Source of the DNA: an uncultured Clostridia bacterium
Lineage (GTDB): Bacteria; Bacillota; Clostridia; Christensenellales; Pumilibacteraceae
Direction: 5' to 3'
Assembly (NCBI GenBank): GCA_947086925.1
Contig: CAMUAL010000003.1
Location: forward strand, 1 to 64,000
Length of the DNA: 64,000 nt
A program made the position numbers and the translations under genes. The notes below the pieces were generated by a model. It was not told where the DNA came from and did no database searches. It was given only the letters and a program-made list of their open reading frames with translations. Every line of letters begins with the position of its first letter. Position 1 is the stretch's first letter. Below are positions 7,937 through 15,787 of this stretch, in pieces.

Positions 7937-8545
7937 ATGGGAAAAATTACCGATATAAAACCGCAACAGAAAAACAAAAGCCGCGTAAGTCTGTTTATAG
8001 ACGGCAGGTTTTTCTGCGGCTTAGAGAAAATCGCCGCGGCGGAGCACAGACTTAACATAGGCGACGAGATTGACGAAGTTAAATTAACGGAAACGGTGTT
8101 CGAGAGCGAGTGCGCATCGGCGTTTGAAAAATCGGCTAAGTATCTCGGGATTCGCCCGCGCACCGCGCGCGAAATCAAAACGTATCTCGCGGGCAAGGGG
8201 TATTCGGATAAGGTTGTACAGCGCACCTCTGATAAGCTGACCGAATACGGCTATATCGACGACAAAGACTATTGCAGGCTTTACGTTGAATTTTACAAGG
8301 CAAAATCGGGTGTAAAAAAGTTGGAGAGCGAACTGCGGCAAAAGGGGATATCCGATGATATTATAAACGAGGCGTTATCGGAAATCGACGACCAAACCGA
8401 ATCGGCGTTGCGCCTTGCCGAAAAGTATTTGCGCTCCCATGCGCCCGACAAGCGCAAGCTCACCGCTTATTTGCTGAGCAAGGGGTTCGAATACGACTCG
8501 GTGCGCGAGGCTGTTAAATCGCTCGATGATTGCGATTTCGACTGA
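7937..8545 (+). CDS. recX: RecX regulatory protein
   Basis: A 202-residue regulator that binds RecA filaments and modulates recombination and the SOS response. The RecX pattern of repeated three-helix modules is visible: KYLGIRPRTAREIKTYLAGK then YIDDKDYCRLYVEFY, followed by SGVKKLESELRQKGIS and SHAPDKRKLTAYLLSKGFEYD. The start is ATG 7937, because the longer frame would begin at TTG 7895 inside the -10 box. The ribosome site (AAAGGAA, 14 bases upstream) is weak. A 51-base gap separates it from the P1 peptidase gene downstream, so the two may be cotranscribed. Confidence 0.9.
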   Translation: MGKITDIKPQQKNKSRVSLFIDGRFFCGLEKIAAAEHRLNIGDEIDEVKLTETVFESECASAFEKSAKYLGIRPRTAREIKTYLAGKGYSDKVVQRTSDKLTEYGYIDDKDYCRLYVEFYKAKSGVKKLESELRQKGISDDIINEALSEIDDQTESALRLAEKYLRSHAPDKRKLTAYLLSKGFEYDSVREAVKSLDDCDFD

Positions 8546-8596
8546 AATTTTATCGTTTTAAGCGTTTCTTTATATATATGAATAAGGAGTTTTAAT

Positions 8597-9514
8597 ATGA
8601 ATACGTTTGTACCCGAAATTCTGTTGCCGCAAGGCATAAAAATCGGTCATGCCGATAACAGCGTAACAGGCTGTACGGCAATTATCTGCGAGGGCGGCGC
8701 GGTTGCCGGCGCGGACGTTCGCGGCGGCGCACCCGGCACGCGCGAAACCGACTTACTGCACAACGATAAAGCCATGGAAAAGATTAACGCGGTTGTGCTT
8801 TCGGGCGGCAGCGCTTACGGCTTAGAGGCGTCTTGCGGCGTAATGCACTACCTGCGCGAGCGCGGCGAGGGCTTTAAAATAGGCGAAAAGGTTGTGCCTA
8901 TTGTTTGCGGCGCGGTGCTGTACGACCTTAACGGACCCGACTATAATTACCCCGATATTGCAATGGGCAGAGCGGCGGCGGAGAGTGCAACCGATAAAAA
9001 CGTGCTTTTTGGAAAGGTGGGTGCGGGAACGGGCGCAACTGTGGGAAAAATCCGCGGGTTGGAATTTGCCGACTGCGGCGGCATAGGCGCGGCAACGGTG
9101 GGAACTCTCGATTTGTTTGTTACGGCGGTTGTTGCGGTAAACGCACTCGGCGATGTTGCCGATGACAAAAGCGGAAAAATCGTTGCGGGCGCGCGCGACA
9201 ACGGCGGCGGATTTTTGGATACGGTGGGTTGTATTCTCGGCGGAAACTTTAAGCGGCTTATGTACGGCAACACCACAATCGGGTGCATAATTACAAATGC
9301 CGCGCTTAGCAAAGTTCAGGCAAACAAGCTTGCCGCAATAGGGCACAACGGACTCGCTCGAACGATCCGCCCCGTTCACACCGACCACGACGGAGACACG
9401 CTTTTCGCCGTAAGCAAAGGCGACGCAAAATGCGAATTTTCTATGTTGCAGGTTATTGCTACCGAGGCGGTGTCGCGTGCGGTTATAAGTGCCGTTACGT
9501 TTAAAAAGGCATAA
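8597..9514 (+). CDS. P1 family (DmpA/NylC-type) autoprocessing aminopeptidase or hydrolase
   Basis: A 305-residue member of the S58/P1 peptidase family, Ntn-like hydrolases that cleave themselves to expose an N-terminal nucleophile. Family features are GHADNSVTGCTAIICE at the N-terminus, VLSGGSAYGLEA, and the processing site GNTTIGCIITNAALSK. Cleavage is predicted between Asn225 and Thr226, leaving Thr as nucleophile as in NylC. Relatives include D-aminopeptidases, beta-aminopeptidases and nylon-oligomer hydrolases, so the natural substrate cannot be told. AAGGAG precedes ATG 8597. Only six bases separate it from acpS. Confidence 0.93.
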   Translation: MNTFVPEILLPQGIKIGHADNSVTGCTAIICEGGAVAGADVRGGAPGTRETDLLHNDKAMEKINAVVLSGGSAYGLEASCGVMHYLRERGEGFKIGEKVVPIVCGAVLYDLNGPDYNYPDIAMGRAAAESATDKNVLFGKVGAGTGATVGKIRGLEFADCGGIGAATVGTLDLFVTAVVAVNALGDVADDKSGKIVAGARDNGGGFLDTVGCILGGNFKRLMYGNTTIGCIITNAALSKVQANKLAAIGHNGLARTIRPVHTDHDGDTLFAVSKGDAKCEFSMLQVIATEAVSRAVISAVTFKKA

Positions 9515-9520
9515 AAATTC

Positions 9521-9886
9521 ATGTTGGGAACGGATATTATAGAGATAAAAAGAGTGGCGAAATCGGCGGAAAACGAATCGTTTTTAAAGGGCGTTTACAC
9601 CGAGTCGGAACGCGCGTATTACGCGGAACACGGCAGTAAGGCGGAAACTCTTGCGGGTATGTTTTGTGCCAAAGAGGCGGTTTCAAAGGCGTTAGGGTGC
9701 GGGTTTACCGGCTTTAAGCCTTGCGATATAGAAATACTTCACCGTGACGGCGGCGCGCCTTATGTGCGCCTTACGGGCAACGCATTGAAACTTTTTCCCG
9801 ACGTGGATTTTTTGCTTTCGGTGTCGCATTGCAACGAATACGCGGTTGCCGTTGCGCTAATCGTGCCGCAGGCAAATATGTTATAA
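9521..9886 (+). CDS. acpS: Holo-[acyl-carrier-protein] synthase
   Basis: A 121-residue phosphopantetheinyl transferase that moves the 4'-phosphopantetheine group of CoA onto a serine of acyl carrier protein, activating fatty acid synthesis. The Mg-binding and catalytic motifs are present: MLGTDIIEI at the start, GMFCAKEAVSKAL in the middle, and SVSHCNEYAVAVAL near the end. Length is normal for the family. It is followed after 12 bases by nnr, an order also found in Bacillus subtilis (acpS, nnrD, alr, ndoAI, ndoA). Confidence 0.97.
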   Translation: MLGTDIIEIKRVAKSAENESFLKGVYTESERAYYAEHGSKAETLAGMFCAKEAVSKALGCGFTGFKPCDIEILHRDGGAPYVRLTGNALKLFPDVDFLLSVSHCNEYAVAVALIVPQANML

Positions 9887-9898
9887 AGAGGCGGAATT

Positions 9899-11353
9899 AT
9901 GGTAGACGTACTGAGCGTAAAAGAGGTTAAAGCCGCCGAGTCCGAGGCGGTGAAAAACGGACTTAGTGAGGATATTTTAATTGAGAACGCGGCTATGGCT
10001 CTGCGCGAAGCGGTGTGCTCTTTAACCGAACCGCGCGATAAAATATGCGTTATCTGCGGCGGCGGAAACAACGGCGCCGACGGGCTGAGTTTAGCGCGTA
10101 TGCTTCACCTTGCGGGGCGCAAAACAGAGCTTGTGACGGTTTCGAAAAACTTCGGCGACGCGGCGCAAGCTCGGCTTAACGCATGTCGCGCATTGGGTGT
10201 TCCCGAAATCGACTGCGAACTTTTTGTGCCCGAAAATTACGCGCTTATAGTAGACGCAATGCTCGGTACGGGATGCAACCGAAAACTCGAAGGCGTAATC
10301 TACCGTACGGTGCAAAAGCTTAACGAGTCGGACGTATTTGTGCTTTCGGCGGATATTCCTACGGGACTAAACGCCGACACGGGCGAAACGGAGTCGGCGG
10401 TTATAGCCAATCAAACGGTTACGTTTTCATGCGTGAAAATCGGTCAGATAATAGGCGAGGGGCGAAACTACTGCGGCGAACTCGTGGTTGCCGATATAGG
10501 CATACGCGGAAGCAGCGGCGTAAAGGCTGTTACGAGCAGCGACGTCGTAACAAAAAAGCGAAAGCCGGTGAGTCACAAGTACGACTACGGACGGGTGCGC
10601 GTTATTGCCGGTTCGCCCGAAATGATAGGGGCGTCGCTTCTTGCTCACGAGAGTGCGGCGGCGGCTCTTAAAAGCGGCGCGGGACTTGCTACGCTATGCG
10701 TTCCCGAGTCGCTTAAAGCGGTGTATCAGTCAAGAGTGAAGGAAGAAACTCTTTGTTTTTTACCTGACAGCGGCGGTAAAATAAAGTTCGATGCTACTGA
10801 AATCGACAAGCTGTTTTTAAAAACGGGTGCGATACTTATAGGACCGGGCATGGGCGAAAACTCCGACCTTATAAAAATAATAGAATATATTTCGAAGAAT
10901 TTCGGCGGCACGCTTGTAATCGACGCCGATGGACTCAATGCGCTTTCGGAAAACACCGACGTTTTGAAAGGGCACAAGTCTGAAATAATTTTAACTCCGC
11001 ATATGGGCGAATTTCGCAGGCTTACGAAAAACGTCGATTCGGGCGGCGCAACAAACGTCGTCGAAGAAGTAAAAGCGTTTGCCGCGCGTTACGGCATTAC
11101 CGTTGCGGCAAAGAGCGCGACGACCGTTATTTCCGACGGCAAGTCGGTCTATCTTAACACAACGGGAACGCCCGCGCTCGGTAAGGGCGGAAGCGGCGAC
11201 GTTTTGGGCGGCATGATAGCCGCGTTTGCTTGCCGCATGACTCCGCTTAATGCCGCGGTTTACGGCTGTTATCACTTCGGTAAATGCGCCGAAACCGCCG
11301 AAAAAGTTTACGGGCAGGAAAGCTTGCTTGCAAGCAATATAGTAATAAAATAG
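9899..11353 (+). CDS. nnr: Bifunctional NAD(P)H-hydrate epimerase / ADP-dependent dehydratase
   Basis: A 484-residue repair enzyme for NADHX and NADPHX, the hydrated and inactive forms of NAD(P)H. The N-terminal epimerase (YjeF_N, about residues 1-205) shows VICGGGNNGADGLSLARML and VDAMLGTG. The C-terminal ribokinase-like dehydratase (about 220-484) shows GPGMGEN, VIDADGLNAL, ILTPHMGEF and the catalytic GKGGSGDVLGGMIAAF. Both domains look complete. GAGGCGG precedes ATG 9899. A strong terminator follows at 11380, closing the recX to nnr transcription block. Confidence 0.97.
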   Translation: MVDVLSVKEVKAAESEAVKNGLSEDILIENAAMALREAVCSLTEPRDKICVICGGGNNGADGLSLARMLHLAGRKTELVTVSKNFGDAAQARLNACRALGVPEIDCELFVPENYALIVDAMLGTGCNRKLEGVIYRTVQKLNESDVFVLSADIPTGLNADTGETESAVIANQTVTFSCVKIGQIIGEGRNYCGELVVADIGIRGSSGVKAVTSSDVVTKKRKPVSHKYDYGRVRVIAGSPEMIGASLLAHESAAAALKSGAGLATLCVPESLKAVYQSRVKEETLCFLPDSGGKIKFDATEIDKLFLKTGAILIGPGMGENSDLIKIIEYISKNFGGTLVIDADGLNALSENTDVLKGHKSEIILTPHMGEFRRLTKNVDSGGATNVVEEVKAFAARYGITVAAKSATTVISDGKSVYLNTTGTPALGKGGSGDVLGGMIAAFACRMTPLNAAVYGCYHFGKCAETAEKVYGQESLLASNIVIK

Positions 11354-11379
11354 TCGGACTGTAAATTAAAAGATATATA

Positions 11380-11418
11380 AAATACGCTTACGTTTTTACA
11401 ATGTAAGCGTATTTTTTT
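11380..11418 (+). terminator. Rho-independent terminator after nnr
   Basis: Perfect 11-base arms AATACGCTTAC (11381-11391) and GTAAGCGTATT (11403-11413) are followed by a T run. It separates nnr from the toxin-antitoxin pair, so ndoAI-ndoA needs its own promoter. None with a good -35 box was found in the 50 bases that follow. Confidence 0.9.
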
Positions 11419-11467
11419 GTCGAATAGTGGCACAATAGGTTTAAACGGAAAAAAGGCGGAAAAACTT

Positions 11468-11671
11468 ATGAAAGTTTATCAGATAGAAGTAAACGACAAA
11501 CTAAACGAAATCTTAGAGGAGGCTTCGAAAAAGTTGGACGTAAATATTGAAAGTTTTATAGCCCGTATTTTGGACCGATTCGCCATTGACCCGCATATTA
11601 TGGAACAGGACGAGGTTAAACGCGGCTACGAGGAAATGGGCGAAATCAATCTCGAAATAAGCAATCATTGA
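11468..11671 (+). CDS. ndoAI: EndoAI/MazE-type antitoxin
   Basis: A 67-residue ribbon-helix-helix antitoxin expected to bind and neutralise the MazF-type RNase encoded next to it. The N-terminal half (MKVYQIEVNDKLNEILEEAS) fits the DNA-binding fold. The C-terminal EVKRGYEEMGEINLEIS closely resembles the toxin-binding tail of Bacillus EndoAI. The start is ATG 11468, after AAGGCGG. A longer frame from 11417 lies on the terminator T run and is unlikely. The toxin starts nine bases after its stop, the usual antitoxin-first order. Autoregulation is expected for the family, but no operator was identified. Confidence 0.92.
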   Translation: MKVYQIEVNDKLNEILEEASKKLDVNIESFIARILDRFAIDPHIMEQDEVKRGYEEMGEINLEISNH

Positions 11672-11680
11672 GGTTTTACG

Positions 11681-12034
11681 GTGGAAATACGGCGCGGTGA
11701 CATTTTTTATGCGGATTTGAGTCCGGTTGTGGGAAGCGAGCAGGGCGGAGTGCGCCCGGTACTTATAATACAGAACAACGTAGGAAACCGCTATTCTCCC
11801 ACAATAATTGCGGGAGCAATTACAAGTCAGCTCACAAAAGCCAAACTGCCCACTCACATAGAAGTTAAAAAAGGACAATTCGGATTGCCGAAAGACTCCG
11901 TTATTTTAATGGAACAGTTAAGAACGCTCGATAAACGCCGATTGCGCGAAAAACTCGGTACTCTCGACCGCGATACTCAGCGCAAGGTTGATAAGGCTAT
12001 ACTTATTTCGTTGGGCTTTGCGGAGAATAATTAA
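11681..12034 (+). CDS. ndoA: EndoA/MazF-type mRNA endoribonuclease toxin
   Basis: A 117-residue sequence-specific RNase of the MazF/PemK family, close to Bacillus subtilis EndoA. It shares [20 protein letters not shown] at the start and [10 protein letters not shown] in the middle. The catalytic Arg25 (GGVRPV) and Thr48 (AGAITSQ) positions of EndoA are present, so it should be active. The start is GTG 11681, which is common in this family. A hairpin with a T run follows at 12087. The genes sit downstream of nnr as in B. subtilis, but alr, which lies between in that species, is missing here. Confidence 0.96.
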   Translation: MEIRRGDIFYADLSPVVGSEQGGVRPVLIIQNNVGNRYSPTIIAGAITSQLTKAKLPTHIEVKKGQFGLPKDSVILMEQLRTLDKRRLREKLGTLDRDTQRKVDKAILISLGFAENN

Positions 12035-12086
12035 ATACTTCAAGCCTTTTGGTTGGAAAGTATGTATTTGATAAGGCGCAAATTTA

Positions 12087-12120
12087 CCCCCCCCACGCTA
12101 ATCTGTCGGGGGATTTTTTA
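12087..12120 (+). terminator. Rho-independent terminator after ndoA, part of a repeat
   Basis: C-rich arm (12087-12094) and GGGGG (12108-12112) are followed by ATTTTTT. It shares the GGGGGATTTTTTA end and the following REP-like element with the copy near 7342-7370 in the other orientation. Confidence 0.6.
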
Positions 12121-12140
12121 TAGGATAGGGAAGCTTGTTT

Positions 12141-12431
12141 AAGACCTCTCCGCTTCGGTCGAGGTGACATAAACGGTCGAGGTGACAATGTGGCGGTTAT
12201 TGTCATTTCGAGCGTAGCCGAGAAATCTTATCCTCTAAAAAAATCCCCTGCCTTTGGCGTGGGATTAAAAGGGGCGTATATAAAAGACCTCTCCGCTACG
12301 GTCGAGGTGACATATACGGTCGAGGTGACATATGCGGTCGAGGTGACATATGCGGTCGAGGCGACATATGCGGTCGAGGTGACATATGCGCGACTTTTGT
12401 CATTTCGAGCGTAGCCGAGAAATCTTATCCT
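12141..12431. repeat. Cluster of REP-like palindromic elements between ndoA and dinB
   Basis: The 405-base gap 12035-12439 holds no gene. It contains one 29-base element four times: AAGACCTCTCCGCTTCGGTC plus GAGGTGACA at 12141-12169, the same with CTACGG at 12284-12312, and two inverted copies at 12201-12229 and 12398-12426. The inverted copies lie in a 34-base identical direct repeat (12201-12234 and 12398-12431). They read ATTTC/GAAAT where the others read ACCTC/GAGGT, so both arms changed together. A further copy is at 7307-7335. Such elements are usually dispersed, non-coding and hairpin-forming. Confidence 0.85.
12300..12389 (+). repeat. Tandem array, five 18-base units
   Basis: Five consecutive copies of GGTCGAGGTGACATATGC, starting at 12300, 12318, 12336, 12354 and 12372, with single-base differences in the first (AC for GC) and fourth (C for T). 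Two degenerate units also occur at 12157-12192. The unit is the 3' half of the REP-like element plus ATATGC, so the array probably grew from it by slippage. Confidence 0.9.
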
Positions 12432-12439
12432 TTAAAAAA

Positions 12440-13678
12440 TCATCTTTTAAACGGCAGAAAGTCTTCGTCGTCGTTTTTGTCGTAAATAAAGTCCGAGCCG
12501 GGGATTCCCGCGCGGTATATCGCGTCTTCGCCGTACTTTGTTCTTATTTTATCGATAGCCTTTTCAAGCGATTCGGCTTTATGCGACTTTACCGTATCGA
12601 AAAGACTTAACTGAACTGCGCCGCTACGGCTTACGTCGAAAACGCTTACCGTTATCGTGCGCAAGGGGATATCTTCGTTCCAATTCGAGTGCAGTAATTC
12701 TATTGCGGCGGCGCGAATATCCGCGCTTGCGTAGGTGGGGGAATTAAGGGGCATTTGCCGAGTTATGTGTTTAAGCTCGAAACTACGCAGACCCAAAGCC
12801 ACTCCGCACCCCCTTAGTCCGTTTTTACGCATGCGGTGCGCTATTTTATCGCATAAATAAGTTATAAGAGCCTCGGCGTCGGAATAGGTGGTTAAATCGC
12901 GCGTGGCGGTCATGCCGTGCCCGACCGATTTTTCTTCGCGCCCTTGCACGTATTCGCGCACGGGTTCAACGTCGTCGCCGTTTGCGTAGTCATGGAGTTT
13001 TTCGCCTATTATTCCGAAGTGACTTTTAAGCATTGCGCGCGACGCGTTCGCCAAGTCGCCGACGGTGAAAATATTAAGTTTGTTAAGCTTAACCGTTGTG
13101 CGTCTGCCCACCATAAGCATGTCGCTTACGGGTAAAGTCCATAAAATTTTCCTGTAATTCACTCGCGTAATTACGGTGGTTGCATCGGGCTTGCGCAAGT
13201 CGCTCGCCATTTTTGCGAACACCTTGTTAAAGCTTACTCCCGCGCTTAAAGTGAGTCCCGTTTCCGATTTAACCGTTTCGCGTATTTTATCCGCAATCTG
13301 TCTGCCCGTGCCGAACAGATTTGTCGAGGCGGTAACGTCGAGCCAGCACTCGTCCGGTCCGAACGGTTCTACCTGACTCGTGAAGCGGGTGTAAATTTCG
13401 AACACTTGGTTTGAGTAGCGCATGTAGTCGGAAAAGTGGGGAGCAACGCACTTTAAGTCGGGATTTTTCTGTTGCGCCTGCCAAATCGTGTCGCCCGTTT
13501 TAATTCCGCTCTGTTTGGCGATTTCGTTTTTCGCCAAAATAACCCCGTGTCGTTTTTCGGGGTTGCCCGCAACCGCGAGCGGAATACTTTTCCACTCGGG
13601 GCGCTTTACGCACTCGACCGACGCGTAAAAGTTGTTGAGGTCGCAGTGCAGTATAAGTCTGTCGGAATTTAAGGTCAT
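12440..13678 (-). CDS. dinB: DNA polymerase IV, Y-family translesion polymerase
   Basis: A 412-residue error-prone polymerase that bypasses lesions. The catalytic N-terminus reads LILHCDLNNFYASVE and the second acidic motif FGPDECWLDVT, so the metal-binding acidic residues are present. LSAGVSFNKVFAKMASDLRKP follows, then the little-finger region. A clamp-binding motif QLSLFD lies near the C-terminus. The start is ATG 13678. It has no ribosome site, and a consensus promoter ends six bases before it, so the mRNA is predicted to be leaderless. The gene is divergent from uvrB. No Gram-positive LexA box was recognised between them. Confidence 0.95.
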   Translation of the reverse strand: MTLNSDRLILHCDLNNFYASVECVKRPEWKSIPLAVAGNPEKRHGVILAKNEIAKQSGIKTGDTIWQAQQKNPDLKCVAPHFSDYMRYSNQVFEIYTRFTSQVEPFGPDECWLDVTASTNLFGTGRQIADKIRETVKSETGLTLSAGVSFNKVFAKMASDLRKPDATTVITRVNYRKILWTLPVSDMLMVGRRTTVKLNKLNIFTVGDLANASRAMLKSHFGIIGEKLHDYANGDDVEPVREYVQGREEKSVGHGMTATRDLTTYSDAEALITYLCDKIAHRMRKNGLRGCGVALGLRSFELKHITRQMPLNSPTYASADIRAAAIELLHSNWNEDIPLRTITVSVFDVSRSGAVQLSLFDTVKSHKAESLEKAIDKIRTKYGEDAIYRAGIPGSDFIYDKNDDEDFLPFKR

Positions 13679-13684
13679 AAGTTA

Positions 13685-13713
13685 AGTATAACACAATACA
13701 GTCGTTTTATCAA
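13685..13713 (-). promoter_or_regulatory. Promoter of dinB, predicted leaderless
   Basis: On the minus strand, TTGATA (13708-13713), a 17-base spacer and TATACT (13685-13690). Only six bases (TAACTT) separate the -10 box from the ATG, which puts the expected transcription start at or next to the A of ATG. Confidence 0.8.
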
Positions 13714-13767
13714 CAGCGCGACATGAAAATTTTACGGAGGATAATTGCGCTTGTAAGTCGGTATCTC

Positions 13768-13796
13768 TTGCCTTAAAAATAAAAGCGTGTTATAAT
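13768..13796 (+). promoter_or_regulatory. Promoter of uvrB-uvrA, predicted leaderless
   Basis: TTGCCT (13768-13773), a 17-base spacer and a perfect TATAAT (13791-13796). Six bases (TTTATC) separate the -10 box from the uvrB ATG at 13803, and there is no ribosome site there. Confidence 0.8.
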
Positions 13797-13802
13797 TTTA
13801 TC

Positions 13803-15785
13803 ATGGATTTTAAGTTATGCGCGCCGTATAAGCCTACGGGAGACCAACCCGAGGCAATCGAAAAACTTTGCGAAGGTTTACGTGACGGACTTCGCAGTCA
13901 GGTGCTTTTGGGCGTTACCGGAAGCGGCAAAACTTTTACAATGGCAAACGTAATCGAGCGCATGAACCGTCCCGCGCTCGTGCTTGCGCACAATAAGATT
14001 CTCGCGGCTCAGCTTTGTAACGAGTTCCGCGAATTTTTTCCCAACAATCGCGTTGAATTTTTCGTAAGCTATTACGACTACTATCAGCCCGAAGCGTACA
14101 TTGCCTCGACCGACACATATATAGAAAAGGACATGCAGATTAACGACGAAATCGACAAACTGCGTCACAGCGCAACCTGTTCGCTTTACGAGCGCAACGA
14201 TACTTTGGTTGTGGCGTCGGTTTCGTGCATTTACGGTTTGGGCGCACCCGAGCAGTATTATAAACTTGCCGTATCGCTCCGCCCCGGCGACAATATAGGG
14301 CGCGACGGACTAATACGCCGCCTTGTGGAAATAAACTACAAGCGCAACGACACCGCGCCCGAGCGTACCGATTTCCGCGTAAAGGGCGACACCGTGGATA
14401 TTTTCGTAGCTTCGTCGAGCGACCTCGGAGTACGCGTGGAATTTTTCGGTGACGAGATTGAAAGCATAGGCGAATTCGAAATCGTTTCGGGTCGGGTGGT
14501 AAACAGACTTAAACACGCCGCGATTTTTCCCGCAAGCCACTATGCGGTAGAGCAAGCCACAATGACTCGCGCGCTTGCCGAAATAGAACGCGACATGGAA
14601 GAACAGGTAAAGTTTTTCACCGATTCGGGCAAACTTATAGAGGCGCAGAGAATAGGGCAACGCGTAAAGTACGATATGGAAATGATGCGCGAAATGGGGT
14701 ACTGCACCGGCATAGAAAATTATTCGCGCTACTTCGACGGGCGGCAGGCAGGTCAGCCGCCGTATACGCTACTCGACTACTTCCCGCGCAATTTTTTGCT
14801 GTTTGTGGACGAAAGTCACATGACTCTGCCGCAAGTGCGTGCCATGAACGCGGGCGACAGGAGCCGCAAACAGAGCCTTGTGGATTACGGATTCAGACTT
14901 CCAGCGGCATACGACAACCGTCCGCTTAACTTCGACGAGTTTAATTCGCGTATAGGGCAAACGATTTACGTATCCGCAACTCCCGCGCCTTACGAGCGCG
15001 AAAAAGCGGGTATGTTCGTTGCCGAGCAGATTATACGCCCCACCGGGCTTCTCGACCCCGAGATTTCGGTGCGACCCACCGAGGGGCAAATAGACGATTT
15101 GCTCACCGAAATAAAGCGTACCGTAAACAGCGGCGCGCGCGTGCTTGTTACAACGCTTACAAAGCGCATGGCGGAAAGCTTAACCGATTATCTTGCCGAC
15201 CACGGAGTGCGTGTAAATTATCTTCATTCCGATATAGGCACCATGGAACGCATACAGATAGTAAATTCGCTCAGAGCGGGCGACTTCGACGTGCTTGTTG
15301 GCATAAACCTGCTTCGCGAAGGTTTGGATATTCCCGAAGTGAGTTTGGTTGCGATTCTCGACGCCGACAAAGAAGGCTTTTTGCGGAGCGAGTCGGCGTT
15401 TATTCAGACGATAGGCAGAGCGGCGCGTAACAGCGAGGGCAGAGTTATTATGTACGCCGACACAATGACGGGTTCTATGAAACGCGCCATTGCCGAAACG
15501 GAGCGCAGACGCAAAAAACAGCAGGCATACAACGAGGAACACGGTATAATTCCCAAAACGATAGTCAAGCCGATTACCAACACTTTGGAAATTTCGCAGA
15601 AAGAAAACGAGAGAATAGACGAAAACGATATTCCGCGTCAGATAGACAGACTCAGAAGTATGATGAGCGTTGCTTCAAGTTCGCTCGACTTCGAAACGGC
15701 AATACGACTGCGCGACCGCATAAACGAATTAAAGCGGGTGCAGGATAATATACAAAGAGAAAAGAAAAAACACGGAAAGAAGTAA
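13803..15785 (+). CDS. uvrB: UvrABC excision repair protein UvrB
   Basis: A 660-residue helicase-like subunit that verifies DNA damage delivered by UvrA and recruits UvrC. The Walker A motif GVTGSGKT is at residues 37-44. The beta-hairpin region [20 protein letters not shown], the DEAD-like [16 protein letters not shown], and helicase motifs V and VI ([26 protein letters not shown]) are all present. A C-terminal UVR motif lies near [11 protein letters not shown]. Length is standard. The ATG is fixed by alignment to the family and has no ribosome site (see the promoter at 13768). The stop is two bases before the uvrA ATG. Confidence 0.98.
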   Translation: MDFKLCAPYKPTGDQPEAIEKLCEGLRDGLRSQVLLGVTGSGKTFTMANVIERMNRPALVLAHNKILAAQLCNEFREFFPNNRVEFFVSYYDYYQPEAYIASTDTYIEKDMQINDEIDKLRHSATCSLYERNDTLVVASVSCIYGLGAPEQYYKLAVSLRPGDNIGRDGLIRRLVEINYKRNDTAPERTDFRVKGDTVDIFVASSSDLGVRVEFFGDEIESIGEFEIVSGRVVNRLKHAAIFPASHYAVEQATMTRALAEIERDMEEQVKFFTDSGKLIEAQRIGQRVKYDMEMMREMGYCTGIENYSRYFDGRQAGQPPYTLLDYFPRNFLLFVDESHMTLPQVRAMNAGDRSRKQSLVDYGFRLPAAYDNRPLNFDEFNSRIGQTIYVSATPAPYEREKAGMFVAEQIIRPTGLLDPEISVRPTEGQIDDLLTEIKRTVNSGARVLVTTLTKRMAESLTDYLADHGVRVNYLHSDIGTMERIQIVNSLRAGDFDVLVGINLLREGLDIPEVSLVAILDADKEGFLRSESAFIQTIGRAARNSEGRVIMYADTMTGSMKRAIAETERRRKKQQAYNEEHGIIPKTIVKPITNTLEISQKENERIDENDIPRQIDRLRSMMSVASSSLDFETAIRLRDRINELKRVQDNIQREKKKHGKK

Positions 15786-15787
15786 TC

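Noticed and set aside
12300..12389. CRISPR array
   Set aside because: Units are directly adjacent with no spacers, and no cas genes are present.
12190..12414. Open frame with VEVTYA repeats
   Set aside because: It is only the 18-base tandem array and REP-like copies read through; no ribosome site and no protein-like flanks.
13723..13776. Small frame [17 protein letters not shown]
   Set aside because: It has no ribosome site and runs into the uvrB -35 region; probably chance.
13679..13802. Gram-positive LexA (DinR) box between dinB and uvrB
   Set aside because: No GAAC-N4-GTTC-like site was found, so SOS control is not claimed.
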